DNA from: CAKXIK01 sp050947015
GTDB lineage: Bacteria > Bacillota > Clostridia > Oscillospirales > Acutalibacteraceae
Length of the DNA stretch: 21,647 nt
Reading direction: 5' to 3'
NCBI GenBank assembly: GCA_050947015.1
Contig: JBMNVT010000028.1
Location: forward strand, 1-21,647
The translations under genes and the position numbers were made by a program. Under the pieces are notes generated by a model. The model was not told the origin of the DNA, did not search any database, and saw nothing but the letters and a program-made list of their open reading frames with translations. Of the stretch, positions 15,024 through 21,521 are shown one piece after another (position 1 is the stretch's first letter; each line of letters opens with the position of its first letter).

Positions 15024-15698
15024 TTACAGAATGCCGCTCCACACCAGCGCCACCACCAGCAGCGTGGTCGCGGAGAGAAACGCCGGTATGGCAACGCCAA
15101 TGCTGAGCTTGCGGCGTTTTACAGCGTTCTGCGGCTGCGGCAGCATATGAGCCTTACGCAGAACCGTAACGACGGATTGGTAAAGCAGCATGGTCAGCGC
15201 CGTGTTTAGCCCTGCCTTCAGGACGTTGAACGGCAGAATCACCGGCAGCAGCATACCGACCACCATATCGCGGGAAACGCCCATGTACAGCGGCGTAATC
15301 AGATAATTCCAGAGGAGCATGCCGACTGTCATGGCCGCCGTACCGGCCAACAGCCCCAACAGCGCTCCCCTGACTGTACGGCGGCGTTTGTAAATCAGCG
15401 CTGCCGGACAAACAAAAAGTGCAGAAGCCAGCACATTCATCACCAGACCGATCCAACCGGTGGTACTGATCGTAAGAAATTCCACAAAAGCCACAATCAG
15501 CGACATCATAAAACCGGTTACCGGGCCGTAAATGAACGCTCCGATAGCCAGAATGCAGTCCTTCGGCTCCAAGCTGAGAAAACCGGCAATCTTGATCGGA
15601 AAAATCAGATTGCTCAGCGCAACACAGGCGTAGGCCAATGCAGAAAGCATTGCGGTCACTGTCAGCCGGCGGACATCCATCATTTTTGTTTCTTTCAT
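15024..15698 (-). CDS. ribU: Riboflavin ECF transporter substrate-binding component RibU
   Basis: RibU is the membrane S-component that captures riboflavin and works with the shared ECF energy-coupling module, which is not in this window. The product is 224 residues with about six hydrophobic segments. Family features are the early RRLTVTAMLSALAYACVALS helix, IKIAGFLSLEPKDC near residue 35, GPVTGFMMSLIVAFVEFL, and a late region with NVLKAGLNTALTMLLY. The assignment rests on these and above all on the FMN riboswitch directly upstream. ATG at 15698 has AAAGGAG at 9 nt spacing; a longer open frame upstream runs back through the riboswitch and is not coding. The C-terminal helix after residue 195 (KRRKLSIGVAIPAFLS) is slightly longer than in many RibU proteins. 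Confidence 0.92.
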   Translation of the reverse strand: MKETKMMDVRRLTVTAMLSALAYACVALSNLIFPIKIAGFLSLEPKDCILAIGAFIYGPVTGFMMSLIVAFVEFLTISTTGWIGLVMNVLASALFVCPAALIYKRRRTVRGALLGLLAGTAAMTVGMLLWNYLITPLYMGVSRDMVVGMLLPVILPFNVLKAGLNTALTMLLYQSVVTVLRKAHMLPQPQNAVKRRKLSIGVAIPAFLSATTLLVVALVWSGIL

Positions 15699-15740
15699 GG
15701 AACATTTCTCCTTTTGTTCTGCTGTCTGCGATTCTAAAAA

Positions 15741-15772
15741 CAAAAGAAACCCCGCGGAAAATCTCCGCGGGG
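15741..15772 (-). terminator. Riboswitch-controlled intrinsic terminator upstream of ribU
   Basis: On the minus strand, CCCCGCGGA/TCCGCGGGG (9 bp, 5-nt loop) is followed by TTTCTTTTG. It lies between the FMN aptamer and the ribU RBS, the standard expression platform that stops transcription when FMN is bound. Confidence 0.88.
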
Positions 15773-15810
15773 CGCATGTGTTTCGAAAAGCCCAAAAAGA
15801 GCCGGAAACG

Positions 15811-15924
15811 CTTCTTCTTTCATCCGGACTGTACCGTCGGCTCTGGAATCTCACCAGATCAGCAGGGGGGAACTCTGCTCGTGGGCTTTCACCACCGGTG
15901 GGGAATTTCACCCCGCCCCGAAGA
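15811..15924 (-). ncRNA. FMN riboswitch (RFN element)
   Basis: The minus strand carries the conserved RFN blocks in order: GGGGTGAAATTCCCCACCGG, then TGGTGAAAGCCCACGAGC, then GGTGAGATTCCAGAGCCGAC, and GGTACAGTCCGGATGAAAGA. The outer helix pairs TCTTC at the 5' end with GAAGA at the 3' end. It controls ribU, shutting off riboflavin uptake when FMN is high. Confidence 0.97.
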
Positions 15925-15946
15925 CAGCTGTATTAATTTCATTCAA

Positions 15947-15975
15947 ATTGTAGCACGGCGGCAGCGGGCTGTCAA
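15947..15975 (-). promoter_or_regulatory. Sigma-A promoter of the FMN riboswitch-ribU unit
   Basis: The minus strand reads TTGACA (15970-15975), 17 nt, TACAAT (15947-15952), with an extended TGC before the -10. The -35 box ends 3 nt from the stop codon of the upstream methyltransferase gene. The predicted start near 15940 is just upstream of the aptamer. Confidence 0.82.
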
Positions 15976-15978
15976 TGC

Positions 15979-17355
15979 CTATTTTAAATTCCGCAGCCCC
16001 TTTGGGTAACGGTTTTTGAGCGTCCCACCGGAAGCTTTGCCAAAGCCAAGCATCACTCCGCCGACGGAAACACCGGTAAAGCCCTTTTCGTCGCAGGGGA
16101 TTTCCTCGCCACGCAAAAAAGACGCCGCCTCGGCGGAATCCGAGTCCAACGCGCAAAGGCGGCTCGTTTCCTCTTCTTTTGCGGCCGCAAAAAGAGCATG
16201 CGCCGGTTCCAGCCGGTTTTTTTTCGCTTCGCAGCAGAGCACACCTGCGCGCAGCACGCCAAGCCCGCGCAGTTCCGGCAATCCTTTGGGCAGTAATACG
16301 GCTTTGTCTCCGACCGTCTGCGGCGCACCATAAAGCGGACAGCAAAAATTTTCCTCAAACAGCGCGCGAACCGCTTCTTCCGGCTTTGGCGGAGCCATCA
16401 TGACCGGAAAATGCTCGTTAGGCGCAACCCTGCGCAGCTTTGCAATAAAATGTCCCTCTCCGCCGTCCATTGGAAAAATCCGGCGCGCCAGCGACAAATC
16501 AAATTCCGCGCCGCCAAGTTCCGCGAACGCGGGCCGACCGAAGGAAACGGCGCAATCCTCCAGGACAAATTCCGGGTTCCGCCTCAAAAATTCCGTTATG
16601 ACTCCTTCATTTTCTTCGGGCGAAAAGGTGCACGTGGAATAAACCAGCACACCGCCTTCCCGTACTGCCTGGCGTGCGCTCTCAAGAATTGCCAGCTGAC
16701 GCACGGCACAGGACGCCACATGTTCTTCGCTCCACTCCTCTGCTGCCCGGCCGTCCCTCCGGAACATTCCTTCGCCGGAACAGGGTGCATCCACCAGTAC
16801 GCGGTCGAAAAAACCCGCCAGCGCGCTGCAGAGCGTCTCCGGGTGGCAGGAAGAAACGATTCCGTTGCGTACGCCCATCCGTTCAAAATTGGAAAGCAAA
16901 ATCTGCGCCCGGCCTGCCACAATCTCGTTGCTCCAAAGCAGCCCGTCGCCGCCAAGCAGCGCGGCGATCTGCGTTGATTTTCCTCCGGGCGCGGCGCAGA
17001 GATCAAGAATCCGTTCCCCCGGCTTTGGCGCAAGCACCGTCACCGCCGAGGATGCCGACGGTTCCTGCACATAAAAAGCACCGGCGTGGTGCAGCGCAAG
17101 ACGGCCGATGTTTTCTGCCGAATCGGGCAGATAATAAGAAAGCGGCGAAAAGGGAGAAGGACGCAGCTCTTCCCCAAAGGCCTTGCAAAGATGAGCCAGC
17201 AGCGCGGCCGGTTCGGCTTTCAGCGGATTAAGCCGGACACCGCGCTTTGGCGTATTGCGATGCAGCGTTTCTTCGTACCCCCGGTATTCACTTTTCAGCA
17301 AAATGCTCATCCGATTTAAAAATTTTTGAGGCAGCAAAATCTCTCTTTCGCTCAT
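15979..17355 (-). CDS. NOL1/NOP2/Sun (RsmF-like) rRNA cytosine-5 methyltransferase
   Basis: This SAM-dependent RNA m5C methyltransferase of 458 residues probably modifies rRNA. The SAM-binding motif LDLCAAPGGKST is at about 118-128, the catalytic and release cysteines are in DAPCSGEG (C192) and YSTCTFSPEENE (C242). The N-terminal region LPQKFLNRMSILL is typical of RsmF-type proteins, and the C-terminal third (about 320-458) fits the RsmF-like PUA/accessory domain. Two starts are plausible: ATG at 17355 with AAAGGA 9 nt upstream, used here, and ATG at 17382 with GGAGGG 8 nt upstream, adding nine residues. The gene is divergent from the Asn/Gln peptide gene. Target base not determined. Confidence 0.92.
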   Translation of the reverse strand: MSEREILLPQKFLNRMSILLKSEYRGYEETLHRNTPKRGVRLNPLKAEPAALLAHLCKAFGEELRPSPFSPLSYYLPDSAENIGRLALHHAGAFYVQEPSASSAVTVLAPKPGERILDLCAAPGGKSTQIAALLGGDGLLWSNEIVAGRAQILLSNFERMGVRNGIVSSCHPETLCSALAGFFDRVLVDAPCSGEGMFRRDGRAAEEWSEEHVASCAVRQLAILESARQAVREGGVLVYSTCTFSPEENEGVITEFLRRNPEFVLEDCAVSFGRPAFAELGGAEFDLSLARRIFPMDGGEGHFIAKLRRVAPNEHFPVMMAPPKPEEAVRALFEENFCCPLYGAPQTVGDKAVLLPKGLPELRGLGVLRAGVLCCEAKKNRLEPAHALFAAAKEEETSRLCALDSDSAEAASFLRGEEIPCDEKGFTGVSVGGVMLGFGKASGGTLKNRYPKGLRNLK

Positions 17356-17412
17356 TGCACAGCATCCTTTCCGCTTGCTCATCCACTTTTCCCTCCGGAC
17401 GCACGGATTTTT

Positions 17413-17441
17413 GAATAATCCCTTTTCTTCGGTTCATACTA
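17413..17441 (+). promoter_or_regulatory. Candidate sigma-G (forespore) promoter of the Asn/Gln peptide gene
   Basis: GAATA (17413-17417), 17 nt, CATACTA (17435-17441). This fits the sigma-G consensus GMATR-N17/18-CATNMTA at all defined positions. A sigma-A reading (TTGAAT-17-TCATAC) is poor. The predicted start near 17448 would fall at the edge of the RBS, which is tight, so confidence is moderate. Confidence 0.45.
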
Positions 17442-17463
17442 TCGGCGAAAGGGGTGAATCCAA

Positions 17464-17601
17464 ATGAATAATCAGAAAAACCAAAACCAAAATCAGAACC
17501 AGAACCAGAATAAACAGAACAATCAGTTCGAAAACAAAAAACAGAACCAGAATCAGAATCAGCAGAACAACCAGTTTGAAAACAAGCAGGACAACCGCTG
17601 A
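17464..17601 (+). CDS. Asn/Gln-rich 45-residue peptide, possible gamma-SASP-like spore protein
   Basis: The product has 18 Asn, 15 Gln, 5 Lys, 2 Phe, 2 Glu and one each of Met, Asp and Arg: 73% Asn+Gln. It has alternating NQ tracts and an exact repeat QNNQFENK at residues 18-25 and 34-41, spaced 16 residues. The two repeat copies differ at the DNA level only by synonymous changes (AAT/AAC, TTC/TTT, AAA/AAG), and both Asn and both Gln codons are mixed, so selection acts on the protein. ATG at 17464 has AAAGGGGTG at 7 nt spacing and a terminator follows the stop. Composition and duplicated layout recall gamma-type small acid-soluble spore proteins (nitrogen-rich storage), but the GPR cleavage motif of SspE is absent and the protein is basic. 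No homologue is recognised; the function is inferred. Confidence 0.75.
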   Translation: MNNQKNQNQNQNQNQNKQNNQFENKKQNQNQNQQNNQFENKQDNR

Positions 17602-17616
17602 ATTGTTTCTGAAAGA

Positions 17617-17654
17617 AGAGACCGCCACTTCCTGTGAAGGGCGGCCTCTTTTTT
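17617..17654 (+). terminator. Intrinsic terminator after the Asn/Gln peptide gene
   Basis: AGAGACCGCC pairs with GGCGGCCTCT (one mismatch, 13-nt loop), followed by TTTTTTG. It lies 15 nt after the stop codon, and the convergent yitT gene may share it. A dedicated terminator supports a monocistronic transcript. Confidence 0.88.
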
Positions 17655-17666
17655 GTTCGTGCGTCG

Positions 17667-18554
17667 CTATTCCTCCGGATCAATCGGCGCAAAGCTTTCG
17701 CCGACGATCTGTTCTGCGCTGCCGACAATAATAAAAGCGTCCGGGTCGATTTTCCTCACAATTTCCCGCAGGCGGAACACCTCGTTGCGGCGCACTGCAC
17801 ACATCAACGCATAACCTTCCCGTCCCGTATAGCCGCCTTTGGATCTGAGCATTGTCACGCCGCGATCCATCCGTGCCGTAACCTCTCGGGTAATGTCCTC
17901 GCTTTTCTCACTCATAATGAACAACACCTTGCCGTTTCCGCTGTCAAAACCGTAAAGCACGGTGTCCACCACGCGGGAACAGACAAAAATTGTAATCATG
18001 GCATAAAGTCCGCTTTCAATATTGCGGTAAACCGCCATGGATGCCAGCACAATCAGAAAATCGATTACGAGAATCAGCTTGCCCAGCGAAATGTGGCGCA
18101 GGTGGCGGCCGATCAGCTTGGCCGCAAGATCACTGCCGCCGGTGGTGGCGCCTGTCATAAACGTCAGCCCAAGCCCCACGCCGGAAATTACTCCGCCAAA
18201 GAGCGCCACCAGCATCATATCCCCGCGATACTGCGGCAAAAACGGAGCTGTCAGATCGATTACACCGGAATAAATCAGCGTGGCAATAATGGTTTTTCCA
18301 AAAAAACGAAAACCGGACCCCAACACCCCCCATACAAACAACGGAATGTTCACCGCCAGCATCATCAGACCGATAGGCGTGCCGAAAACGTCTTTTAAAA
18401 TTGTTGCCACACCGGTCGCGCCGCCCGGCGCAATCTGGTTCGGCGCAGTAAAACAGTTGACCGACACCGCATAAAGCGCAGCTCCCGCAATTGTCAGCAA
18501 CAGAAAACGAACCAGCTCCAGCAGCGACTCACGATTCCAGATTATTTTTTTCAT
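17667..18554 (-). CDS. YitT family membrane protein (DUF161 + DUF2179)
   Basis: This 295-residue protein has an N-terminal membrane region of about five or six helices (residues about 12-185) and a C-terminal soluble DUF2179 domain (about 205-285). Family landmarks are ALYAVSVNCFTAPNQIAPGG and TGATTGGSDLAAKLIGR. The DUF2179 part includes RGVTMLRSKGGYTGRE, a block typical of this domain, and a regulatory ligand-binding role for it is plausible. The transported substrate is not established. ATG at 18554 has GGAGG 9 nt upstream. It follows mrnC by 87 nt with no terminator, so it is probably the last gene of the obg transcript, ending at the convergent hairpin near 17620. Confidence 0.92.
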   Translation of the reverse strand: MKKIIWNRESLLELVRFLLLTIAGAALYAVSVNCFTAPNQIAPGGATGVATILKDVFGTPIGLMMLAVNIPLFVWGVLGSGFRFFGKTIIATLIYSGVIDLTAPFLPQYRGDMMLVALFGGVISGVGLGLTFMTGATTGGSDLAAKLIGRHLRHISLGKLILVIDFLIVLASMAVYRNIESGLYAMITIFVCSRVVDTVLYGFDSGNGKVLFIMSEKSEDITREVTARMDRGVTMLRSKGGYTGREGYALMCAVRRNEVFRLREIVRKIDPDAFIIVGSAEQIVGESFAPIDPEE

Positions 18555-18641
18555 GCAGACCATCCTCCCCTTTTGATATACCCGCAGCAAACTGATTTAT
18601 CCGTTCCGGCCAAACGACAAGGACAGCGCAGAAAGCGTTTT

Positions 18642-19037
18642 TCATTCGCCAGCCGCAGTGAACAGCGCGCGGATACGGTCGATCTCACCTTTGAGGTAGA
18701 GATAACCGAACAATGTTTCCAACCCGGTTGCGCGGTGGTAAATCGCTGCATCTGCATTTTTGGGCACATGACCCGGGTGTGCGTTACGTCCCCGGCGCAG
18801 CTGGTCAAGCTCCTCTTCGGTCAACAGCGGCTCCAGCCGTTCGGCAGCAGCAGCCTGTGCTTCACAGCGCACCTGCTCCACAGAAAGCGCATGAAGCCGT
18901 TTGTTCGGGCAGTTCCCTGCGCAGACAAGCTTTTCCCTCACAAGCAGCCCGTAAACGCCGTCGCCGATAAACGCCAGCGCCAGCGGACTATATGTTCTGA
19001 TATCTTCAGCTGGAATATTCAGCAATCGTTCCGGCAA
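18642..19037 (-). CDS. mrnC: Mini-ribonuclease III
   Basis: Mini-III is an RNase III-like enzyme lacking the dsRNA-binding domain that matures 23S rRNA ends, using L3 as helper in Bacillus. The 131-residue length fits. The catalytic-motif segment LAFIGDGVYGLLVRE (with D26) is near the N-terminus and a second acidic site is in TGLETLFGYLYLKGE near the C-terminus. The basic RRGRNAHPGHVPKNADAAIYH segment lies between them. The start is TTG at 19037 with AAGGGGG 8 nt upstream; no better start exists. It is 31 nt downstream of obg. The usual neighbour of mrnC in Firmicutes is cysS, so its presence in the obg cluster is notable but fits ribosome assembly. Confidence 0.93.
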   Translation of the reverse strand: MPERLLNIPAEDIRTYSPLALAFIGDGVYGLLVREKLVCAGNCPNKRLHALSVEQVRCEAQAAAAERLEPLLTEEELDQLRRGRNAHPGHVPKNADAAIYHRATGLETLFGYLYLKGEIDRIRALFTAAGE

Positions 19038-19068
19038 ACGCTTTTCCCCCTTGCTCTTTTACAAATCA

Positions 19069-20340
19069 TTACTCCACAAAATCAAATTCCAAATCATAGA
19101 GAGAAACCGTATCCCCCTCGGTGCAACCCGCCTCGCGCAACGCGTCGATCACGCCGCCTGCGATCAGCACACGCTGAAAATATTGCATGGATTCATAATC
19201 ATTAAAGTTGATGGTCTGCATAATCCGGAGCAGCCACTCTCCTTCCACAAAAAAGATCCCGTCTTCTTTTCGGATCTGCACCGGATGCTTTTCAATGGTT
19301 TCCGGTTCAATGACCGGCGCCGGTTCTGCCTCGTACCGCACAATCGGCGGCAATGCAGCAAGCAGCGCGGCGATCCGGTTCAGCAACGGATCCACCTCGT
19401 AACGAATCGCCGCCATGATCGGGAAAAATTCATATCCCTGTTCCCGCACAAAATCCCCAAATTCAGCCACCTGTTCATCGGTCGCCAGATCGCACTTGTT
19501 GCCTGCAACCAGCATGGGGCGCTGCGCCAGTTCCGGGTCAAAATTTTTCAGTTCGCGGTTGATTACGGCAAAATCCTCTTTTGGATCACGCCCCTCGCTG
19601 CCGGAAACATCCACTACATGAACCAGCAGGCGGCAGCGATCCACATGACGCAAAAACTGGTGCCCAAGCCCTGCTCCGGTACTTGCGCCTTCAATCAGTC
19701 CGGGGATGTCCGCCATCACAAATGAGCTGCCGGCATCAACACGCACCACTCCCAGCACCGGGGTGATCGTTGTAAAATGATAATTCGCAATGTTTGGTTT
19801 TGCCTCGCTGACCACCGAAATCAACGTTGATTTACCGACGTTCGGGAACCCGACTAGGCCCACATCCGCCAGCAGCTTAAGTTCCAGCTGAACCTCCCAG
19901 CTTTCTCCCGGTGTTCCCGGCTTTGCAAAGCGCGGCACCTGACGGGTCGGCGTGGCAAAATGCATGTTTCCCCAACCTCCGCGGCCGCCTTTTGCCAGCA
20001 CAACCGGCTCGTCGCCGGAAATATCCGCCATCACACGGCCGGTTTCCGCTTCCTTTACAACGGTTCCCCGCGGCACACGAATGACCAGATCGGGCGCACT
20101 TTTTCCGGAGGAACGCCCACCGCGCCCGTTTTCCCCGTTTTGCGCCACATATTTGCGTTTATAACGAAAATCCGCCAATGTAGAAAGGTTGTCGTCCGCC
20201 TGCAGCACAACGTTTCCGCCGCGGCCGCCATCGCCTCCGTCCGGCCCGCCCGCCGCAACATACTTTTCCCGATGAAACGAAACCGCGCCATTGCCGCCGC
20301 TGCCCGCTCTGATACTGATTTTTGCAAAATCTACAAACAT
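19069..20340 (-). CDS. obg: GTPase Obg/CgtA
   Basis: Obg is an essential GTPase linking 50S assembly to growth and stress, and in Bacillus to the sigma-B response and sporulation. The 423-residue protein has all three domains: the glycine-rich Obg fold (1-158, with GGDGGRGGN at about 35-43 and GRGGWGN), the G domain with G1 GFPNVGKST (164-172), G3 DIPG (211-214) and G4 NKCD (281-284), and the C-terminal OCT domain (about 345-423). ATG at 20340 gives the standard N-terminus MFVDFAKISIRAG. The gene is separated from rpmA by an intrinsic terminator, unusual for this conserved cluster, and I see no obvious sigma-A promoter in the 50 nt before its start, so read-through is likely. Confidence 0.97.
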   Translation of the reverse strand: MFVDFAKISIRAGSGGNGAVSFHREKYVAAGGPDGGDGGRGGNVVLQADDNLSTLADFRYKRKYVAQNGENGRGGRSSGKSAPDLVIRVPRGTVVKEAETGRVMADISGDEPVVLAKGGRGGWGNMHFATPTRQVPRFAKPGTPGESWEVQLELKLLADVGLVGFPNVGKSTLISVVSEAKPNIANYHFTTITPVLGVVRVDAGSSFVMADIPGLIEGASTGAGLGHQFLRHVDRCRLLVHVVDVSGSEGRDPKEDFAVINRELKNFDPELAQRPMLVAGNKCDLATDEQVAEFGDFVREQGYEFFPIMAAIRYEVDPLLNRIAALLAALPPIVRYEAEPAPVIEPETIEKHPVQIRKEDGIFFVEGEWLLRIMQTINFNDYESMQYFQRVLIAGGVIDALREAGCTEGDTVSLYDLEFDFVE

Positions 20341-20390
20341 AAGAAATACCCATGCCTTTCCACACTGTCGTACGCCATTGTTGAAATACA

Positions 20391-20424
20391 GAAAAAAATC
20401 CCGGGACTATTCTGCCCCGGGATT
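20391..20424 (-). terminator. Intrinsic terminator between rpmA and obg
   Basis: On the minus strand, AATCCCGGG/CCCGGGATT (9-bp perfect stem, 10-nt loop) is followed by TTTTTTT... after the stem. It would lower obg, mrnC and yitT transcription relative to the ribosomal protein genes. Confidence 0.88.
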
Positions 20425-20439
20425 CGTTTTTCACTCAAA

Positions 20440-20721
20440 TCAGTCGGCAGCGTAGACGCTGACCTTCTTGCGATCGCGGCCAAGGCGCTCGAACTTGACA
20501 TTTCCGTCAATTAAAGCGAACAGGCTGTCGTCAGAAGCACGACCGACATTTTCGCCGGGATGAATGTGAGTTCCGCGCTGCTTTACCAGAATGTTGCCGG
20601 CCAGAACGAACTGACCGTCGGCACGCTTGACACCAAGACGCTTGGACTCGGAATCACGACCGTTCTTGGTAGAACCAACACCTTTTTTATGAGCAAAAAG
20701 CTGAATATTAATCTGAAGCAT
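20440..20721 (-). CDS. rpmA: 50S ribosomal protein L27, precursor form
   Basis: L27 lies at the peptidyl-transferase centre. The 93-residue product has the N-terminal extension typical of Firmicutes, MLQINIQLF, followed by AHKKGVGSTKNGRDS, so Prp should cut after Phe9 and leave the mature N-terminus that reaches the tRNA acceptor ends. Other landmarks are RLGVKRADGQFVLAGNILVK and GTHIHPGENVG. ATG at 20721 is chosen because GGAGGTG is 8 nt upstream; an ATG five codons earlier includes the RBS itself and is rejected. The prp gene is immediately upstream, with 17 nt between. Confidence 0.97.
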   Translation of the reverse strand: MLQINIQLFAHKKGVGSTKNGRDSESKRLGVKRADGQFVLAGNILVKQRGTHIHPGENVGRASDDSLFALIDGNVKFERLGRDRKKVSVYAAD

Positions 20722-20738
20722 GTATGACACCTCCACTG

Positions 20739-21062
20739 TTATTCTTCCGTTTGAAACACTTTAAGATTCTTGGGATATTGCTGCGAAAGCTGCTCAAGGT
20801 GAATCCTGAGCGCCTGAAAAAACGGCTGGCAGACCGCCTGTTCCCCGTTCGCAACAGAAAGCGAAAGAAAACCGTCCTGCCCCACCTGCACCTTCGCGCC
20901 GACCATCAGCACATCGGTAATTGCGTTCGCCGTCAGATAGACCGCCGACGACACCGCAGCGCAGACAATATCACCGCTCCCTCTGGGAGCGGCACCGGCA
21001 TGACCGGAAATCGAAAAACCGCTAAAGTTCTGATTCCGGCAAAAAAATTCGGCGCGTATCAT
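20739..21062 (-). CDS. prp: Ribosomal-processing cysteine protease Prp
   Basis: Prp removes the N-terminal extension of ribosomal protein L27, which is essential in Firmicutes that carry it. The 107-residue length fits the family. The catalytic histidine is H21 in SGHAG and the catalytic cysteine is C34 in GSGDIVCAAVS, both intact. The substrate, L27 with an AQLF/A-type site (here IQLF/A), is encoded next in the operon. ATG at 21062 lies 3 nt after the rplU stop with only a weak SD, so translational coupling to rplU is likely. Confidence 0.95.
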   Translation of the reverse strand: MIRAEFFCRNQNFSGFSISGHAGAAPRGSGDIVCAAVSSAVYLTANAITDVLMVGAKVQVGQDGFLSLSVANGEQAVCQPFFQALRIHLEQLSQQYPKNLKVFQTEE

Positions 21063-21065
21063 GGA

Positions 21066-21374
21066 TTAAGCGTTGATGGCTTCGATCTGCACCTTGGTAT
21101 ACGGCTGACGATGACCCATCTTGCGCTTTTCGTTTTTCTTTGCTTTGTAGGTGAAAACGGTAATCTTCTTTGCTTTACCGTTCTTCAGAACCTTTGCCGA
21201 AACGGAAGCTCCGTCAACATAAGGCGTGCCGACCTTCAGGCCGTCCTCGCCGCCGAGCGCGATCACCTTGAAGCTGACCGTCTCATCTTCTGCAGCGTTC
21301 AGCTTTTCAACGAAGAGAACATTGCCGCTCTCGACCTTGTACTGCTTTCCGCCGGTTTCAATGACTGCGTACAT
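21066..21374 (-). CDS. rplU: 50S ribosomal protein L21
   Basis: L21 is a 23S rRNA-binding protein of the large subunit. The 102-residue product starts MYAVIETGGKQYKV, the family signature, and has the basic C-terminal block YKAKKNEKRKMGHRQPYTKV that binds rRNA. ATG at 21374 is preceded by an AGG-containing SD about 8 nt away. It is first gene of rplU-prp-rpmA, the conserved Firmicutes order. The promoter and a leader of about 80 nt are upstream, and an IS end sits 31 bp behind the promoter. Confidence 0.97.
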   Translation of the reverse strand: MYAVIETGGKQYKVESGNVLFVEKLNAAEDETVSFKVIALGGEDGLKVGTPYVDGASVSAKVLKNGKAKKITVFTYKAKKNEKRKMGHRQPYTKVQIEAINA

Positions 21375-21454
21375 TCAAATAACCTGCCTTTAATTTAGAC
21401 TCGCTACGCTCGGGCGGAGAAATGGCTCGCTTAAAAAAGCCCGGAATAAGCGGC
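21375..21454 (-). promoter_or_regulatory. 5' leader of rplU (candidate L21 leader)
   Basis: The leader is about 80 nt. It has CGCTTA...TAAGCG pairing (14-nt loop) near the start and a GC-rich segment around CCGCCCGAGCGTAGCGAG. Autoregulatory L21 leaders are known at this position in Firmicutes (Rfam L21_leader), but I did not verify the consensus structure. Confidence 0.45.
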
Positions 21455-21460
21455 TTAATG

Positions 21461-21490
21461 ATTTTATCACATTGGGACACGCCTTGTCAA
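21461..21490 (-). promoter_or_regulatory. Sigma-A promoter of rplU with extended -10
   Basis: The minus strand reads TTGACA (21485-21490), 18 nt, TAAAAT (21461-21466), with TG one base before the -10. ATGTGATAAAATCA differs from the rplS -10 region by one base. Confidence 0.85.
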
Positions 21491-21521
21491 GTGGCTGATC
21501 CGGGAAATTGTGATCCGGGTG

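Noticed and set aside
15699..15911. Long N-terminal extension of ribU through the riboswitch region
   Set aside because: The added residues are translated riboswitch and terminator sequence, and the family N-terminus with a strong RBS starts at 15698.
17434..17628. 64-residue very hydrophobic minus-strand reading frame opposite the Asn/Gln peptide gene
   Set aside because: It is the forced antisense translation of AAC/AAT/CAG/CAA codons (giving V, I, L, F). It has no RBS and the repeat shows synonymous-site variation in the plus frame.
18528..18645. Small minus-strand frame of 38 codons between mrnC and yitT, overlapping the mrnC stop by ATGA
   Set aside because: It has no family resemblance and no dedicated RBS, and it runs into the yitT start in another frame; chance is the simpler explanation.
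127..21521. Composite transposon or integrated island bounded by the IS copies
   Set aside because: The interior is conserved single-copy housekeeping DNA with no cargo, integrase or plasmid genes, and no target duplications are visible; contig truncation within repeats explains the ends better.
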